Positions 61,459 to 64,000 of a stretch of DNA of 64,000 nucleotides are shown here, in pieces (the stretch's first letter is position 1; every line of letters starts with the position of its first letter). Under the pieces are notes generated by a model. That model was not told the origin of the DNA, did no database searches, and was given only the letters and a program-made list of their open reading frames with translations. The translations under genes and the position numbers were made by a program. The DNA is from Acidipila sp. EB88 (GTDB lineage: Bacteria; Acidobacteriota; Terriglobia; Terriglobales; Acidobacteriaceae). The stretch is taken from NCBI RefSeq assembly GCF_003858395.1, contig NZ_QWEV01000005.1:1240001-1304000 (forward strand). Direction: 5' to 3'.

Positions 61459-62661
61459 GTGGAGTCCCGGTTGACAACCCCTGTTGCGCCCTCAGCACCC
61501 GAATCCGTTCAAAGCGCCACGCCGGCACATGCAGGCACCGCGATCGGAGCCAAGGCTTCCAGCCGCTTCTATCGGCCGGAGCTCGATGCCCTGCGCTTCT
61601 TCGCATTCTTTGCTGTGTTCCTGACCCACGGCTTGCGGATTGATGTGACGCATGGCATCCTGCGCCACCACGCAGCGCTCGCCCAGGGCATTATTTTTCT
61701 GCACCGGGTGGGTGGCTTCGGACTCTCGCTGTTTTTCTTCCTGAGCGCGTTTCTGATCACCACGTTGCTGGTGATTGAAAAAGACCGCACGGGCGATGTC
61801 GATCTTAAGAGCTTTTACGTGCGCCGCATCCTGCGCATCTGGCCGCTTTACTTCTGCTACATCGCGGTGGCATTTGTGGTGGGGCACTACTGGGCGGATG
61901 CCGCCTTCAACGTGCGCGCCCTGCTTTCCTTCTACCTGCTCTCCGCCAACTGGTATGTGCTCACTGTCGGGCTGCTGACGCCGATGGTTTCGTTCCTGTG
62001 GAGCATCTCGGTGGAAGAGCAGTTCTACCTGGTGTGGCCCACAGTGATGCGCAAGATGACGATCACGGGCATGCGCAACTTCTGCATTGCGCTGATCGTG
62101 CTCGCGGTCGCCACGGCGGCCTACCTCGGCGCGCACCATAACAGCTTTATCCACATGTGGTTCAACAGCGCAGTGGAGATGCTGTTCTTCGCGGCCGGCG
62201 GACTGATGGCGCTTCGCTACGGCCTGCGCAAGCAGAAGGAATCGATGGCGATGGCGCTCGGCGGCCTCGTTGTCGGCCTCGGCTGCTGGGTGCTTGCGAA
62301 TCGCTTGATTGGCTTCACGCTTGAGGATTCGCCGGAGTCGGGCAGGTACGCGGCAGTGGTGTACCCGCTCGTGGCGGCCGGCTCAGCCGCGCTGCTCTGG
62401 GCTTTTCTGCACATGCCCAAGTTCCTGATCCGCAGGGAGCTGGTTTACCTTGGACGGATCTCGTACGGACTATACGTCTTCCATGGCTTTGCGCTGCTGA
62501 TCGGGGAGATCTTTGTTGGCCCGCATCTGCGGGCGCACCTGTGGCTGATCGTGTCTTTCCTTCTCTCCGTTCTGCTGGCGACCTTGTCGTATGAATACTT
62601 CGAAAAACCGTTCCTTCGCCTGAAACACCGCTTTGAGGTTGTGCACTCACGGGCGGCCTGA
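61459..62661 (+). CDS. Acyltransferase family 3 membrane protein, copy 2
   Basis: 400 residues (GTG at 61459; a TTG at 61471 has GGAG 6 bases upstream and is an alternative). It is an O-acyltransferase with about ten membrane segments. The start motif YRPELDALRFFAFFAVFLTH, the stretch FYVRRILRIWPLYFCY and WSISVEEQFYLVWP are the family hallmarks. The C-terminus (FLRLKHRFEVVHSRAA) nearly matches that of copy 1. It follows the sugar dehydrogenase gene and is followed by copy 3. Confidence 0.9.
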   Translation: MESRLTTPVAPSAPESVQSATPAHAGTAIGAKASSRFYRPELDALRFFAFFAVFLTHGLRIDVTHGILRHHAALAQGIIFLHRVGGFGLSLFFFLSAFLITTLLVIEKDRTGDVDLKSFYVRRILRIWPLYFCYIAVAFVVGHYWADAAFNVRALLSFYLLSANWYVLTVGLLTPMVSFLWSISVEEQFYLVWPTVMRKMTITGMRNFCIALIVLAVATAAYLGAHHNSFIHMWFNSAVEMLFFAAGGLMALRYGLRKQKESMAMALGGLVVGLGCWVLANRLIGFTLEDSPESGRYAAVVYPLVAAGSAALLWAFLHMPKFLIRRELVYLGRISYGLYVFHGFALLIGEIFVGPHLRAHLWLIVSFLLSVLLATLSYEYFEKPFLRLKHRFEVVHSRAA

Positions 62662-63009
62662 CACTTCCACCTGCGGTATGCGTGCATCGCAGGCGGCGGC
62701 TCTGCAACAGAGACGCCGCCTGGCTTCGCCGGCAAGAGCATCCGGCAACCTGCCTGGTGCCCCGTTCTCTCCTGCAGTCTTCCCTGCTTCCCCTTTCCCT
62801 GGTCTGCACCCTCATCGTCCACCCCGATAGCACGGTCTGCATCCGGAGGCTGCGCTGCGGCGATGCTGTCCCTACTGCGTGCGTGTGAGTCGATCCTGAC
62901 TGCAACAAAGTAAGGCTGCACGTAAGTGCTCTATCGAACTTACTAAGTCAGATCGCTTACATACCTTGGTTGGGTATTCGGGAGATACAAGAGCAGGAGT
63001 GTCGAATAT
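62662..63009. other. Intergenic stretch between two acyltransferase genes
   Basis: About 350 bases; no gene supported. The end carries an AGGAG site about 10 bases before the ATG at 63010. Confidence 0.4.
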
Positions 63010-64000
63010 ATGGCATACGCCGTTCCAGGAACCCCGCAGGTTGCGCCGGGAGCAACCACGCAGGGAGCGTCAACGAAGAGCAAGTTCTACCGTCCAGAGC
63101 TCGATGCGGTGCGCTTCGTTCTCTTTCTGGGTGTTTTCATCAACCACGGCATGAACCACACACAAAGCGCGCTCTTTGCAAAAATCCCCTGGCTGGAGCT
63201 GTGTGTCCGCAGCTTTCACGACCTGTGCGGCTTTTCGCTCAGTTTCTTCTTCTTCCTGAGCGCCTATCTGATCACATGTCTGTTACAGATAGAGAAACAT
63301 CGCACCGGCACTGTGCACCTGGCCAAGTTCTACAGCCGCCGCCTGCTTCGCTTGTGGCCGCTCTACATTGGCTTCATCCTGCTGATCGCCCTGCTTGGCC
63401 TCGGAAACCGGGACCTTGCCATGAGTCGTGGCGCGGTGGTGGCCATGCTGCTCTTCGTCGGGAACTGGTATGCCATTTTTCACCTGGGCTTTCCTTCCCC
63501 GGTGGTCAATCACCTTTGGAGCATCTCGGTCGAAGAACAGTTCTACCTGCTGTTTCCTTCGCTTACGCGCAGGTTCTCCAATGCGCGTATGCAGCAGCTC
63601 TGCGGGCTCGTATGCGCCGTATCCCTGGCGACCACATGGCTGCTCGTGCACAAGGGGGCGGGCCTGAACAGGGTGTGGCTTGACAGCCTTGTGCAGAGCA
63701 TTTTCTTTGCCGGCGGGGCGCTCTACGGCTTTCATGACTCCCTGCGGGAGCATGCGAAATCGGCAAAGGGCGCGCTGCTCGGCATCGCCGCAGGCGTGGC
63801 TTTGTGGGCGGTGGCACAGGCCGGCAATGTCACCAGCCTGACGCGTCCCATGCATCCGTTCACCGCAACCATGGCCTACGCCCTGGCTGCGCTGGGCTGC
63901 GCCTGCATCCTGCGCGGCGTTCTCAAGGTGCCGTTGTCGTGGGTGCCCCGCTGGCTTGTGTACCTTGGGCGCGTCGCGTACGGGCTGTATGTGTTTCATG
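63010..64000 (+). CDS. Acyltransferase family 3 membrane protein, copy 3, 3' end cut by window edge
   Basis: At least 330 residues. It starts at ATG 63010 after AGGAG and stays open to the end of the window. The same family motifs are present (YRPELDAVRFVLFLGVFINHG, FYSRRLLRLWPLYIGF, WSISVEEQFYLLFP), and the last visible part (YLGRVAYGLYVFH) matches the penultimate segment of the other two copies, so only about 60 residues are missing. It differs more from copies 1 and 2 than they do from each other. Confidence 0.9.
   Translation, partial: MAYAVPGTPQVAPGATTQGASTKSKFYRPELDAVRFVLFLGVFINHGMNHTQSALFAKIPWLELCVRSFHDLCGFSLSFFFFLSAYLITCLLQIEKHRTGTVHLAKFYSRRLLRLWPLYIGFILLIALLGLGNRDLAMSRGAVVAMLLFVGNWYAIFHLGFPSPVVNHLWSISVEEQFYLLFPSLTRRFSNARMQQLCGLVCAVSLATTWLLVHKGAGLNRVWLDSLVQSIFFAGGALYGFHDSLREHAKSAKGALLGIAAGVALWAVAQAGNVTSLTRPMHPFTATMAYALAALGCACILRGVLKVPLSWVPRWLVYLGRVAYGLYVFH

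Noticed and set aside
1-64000. CRISPR array, prophage, IS or integron
   Set aside because: No regularly spaced identical repeats and no transposase, integrase or Cas motifs were seen on either strand.

Overview
The window is high-GC bacterial chromosome that most resembles an acidobacterium of the family Acidobacteriaceae (a Granulicella/Terriglobus/Edaphobacter-type soil organism). This rests on gene content: an Oar-like TonB-dependent receptor with a carboxypeptidase-regulatory N-domain beside secreted glycoside hydrolases and no SusD, several families of small basic or secreted proteins of the kind seen in that group, a Tes-like radical SAM protein, and a BlaI/M56 regulator pair. No rRNA, insertion sequence, prophage, integrase or CRISPR array was seen. 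The genus assignment is inference.

Layout. 1-5.3 kb: truncated fabZ, an M48 membrane peptidase, a GAF-PAS sensor protein, an RlpA/SPOR lipoprotein and a secreted protein of unknown function. 5.9-8.7 kb: a 705-residue radical SAM protein resembling tetraether/membrane-spanning lipid synthases, a strong terminator and an SRPBCC lipoprotein. 8.8-15.2 kb: acyltransferase-3, an amidinotransferase-fold hydrolase, mutY with an unusual in-frame insert, a repeat-rich gap, a small secreted protein and a CPA1 Na+/H+ antiporter. 15.6-20.6 kb: divergent secreted M1 and M28 peptidases, a small secreted protein and OsmC. 20.6-25.9 kb: a stand-alone HisKA-like protein, tRNA-Leu, a GT4 glycosyltransferase with a PHP-fold protein, a frameshifted LOG-family gene and two small proteins.

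26-35.1 kb: typA/bipA, an orphan MacB-type permease, a KirBac potassium channel, a sialate O-acetylesterase, an overlapping dioxygenase/esterase pair resembling MhqO-MhqD, and an exported Gfo/Idh/MocA oxidoreductase. 35.5-37.1 kb: three small unknown proteins, two of which share an N-terminal helix. 37.4-45.5 kb: a beta-galactoside utilisation locus (TonB receptor, GH2, GH42). 46-49.6 kb: blaI, M56 peptidase and an HtrA/Do protease in one direction, with a candidate BlaI operator. 49.8-57.4 kb: an aminotransferase, two tRNA-Ser, GT2, a Crp/Fnr regulator, a stress-type protein, an APC transporter and pyrophosphatase. 57.5-64 kb: purS, glmS, a PQQ-type sugar dehydrogenase and two tandem acyltransferase-3 genes, the last cut by the window edge.

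How the genes fit together: much of the window concerns the cell envelope and secreted hydrolysis, namely lipid and fatty-acid modification, peptidoglycan (rlpA, glmS), O-acylation (three related acyltransferases), glycosyl transfer, exported peptidases and glycosidases, and periplasmic protein quality control. The most interesting item is the Tes-like radical SAM protein, a candidate enzyme for membrane-spanning (iso-diabolic acid type) lipids. Other items worth a second look are the blaI-M56-htrA cluster, a palindrome-bearing insert in mutY, a degenerate ~25-bp tandem repeat next to a REP-like palindrome, the paired small proteins, and a hairpin that overlaps the ribosome-binding site of the APC transporter.
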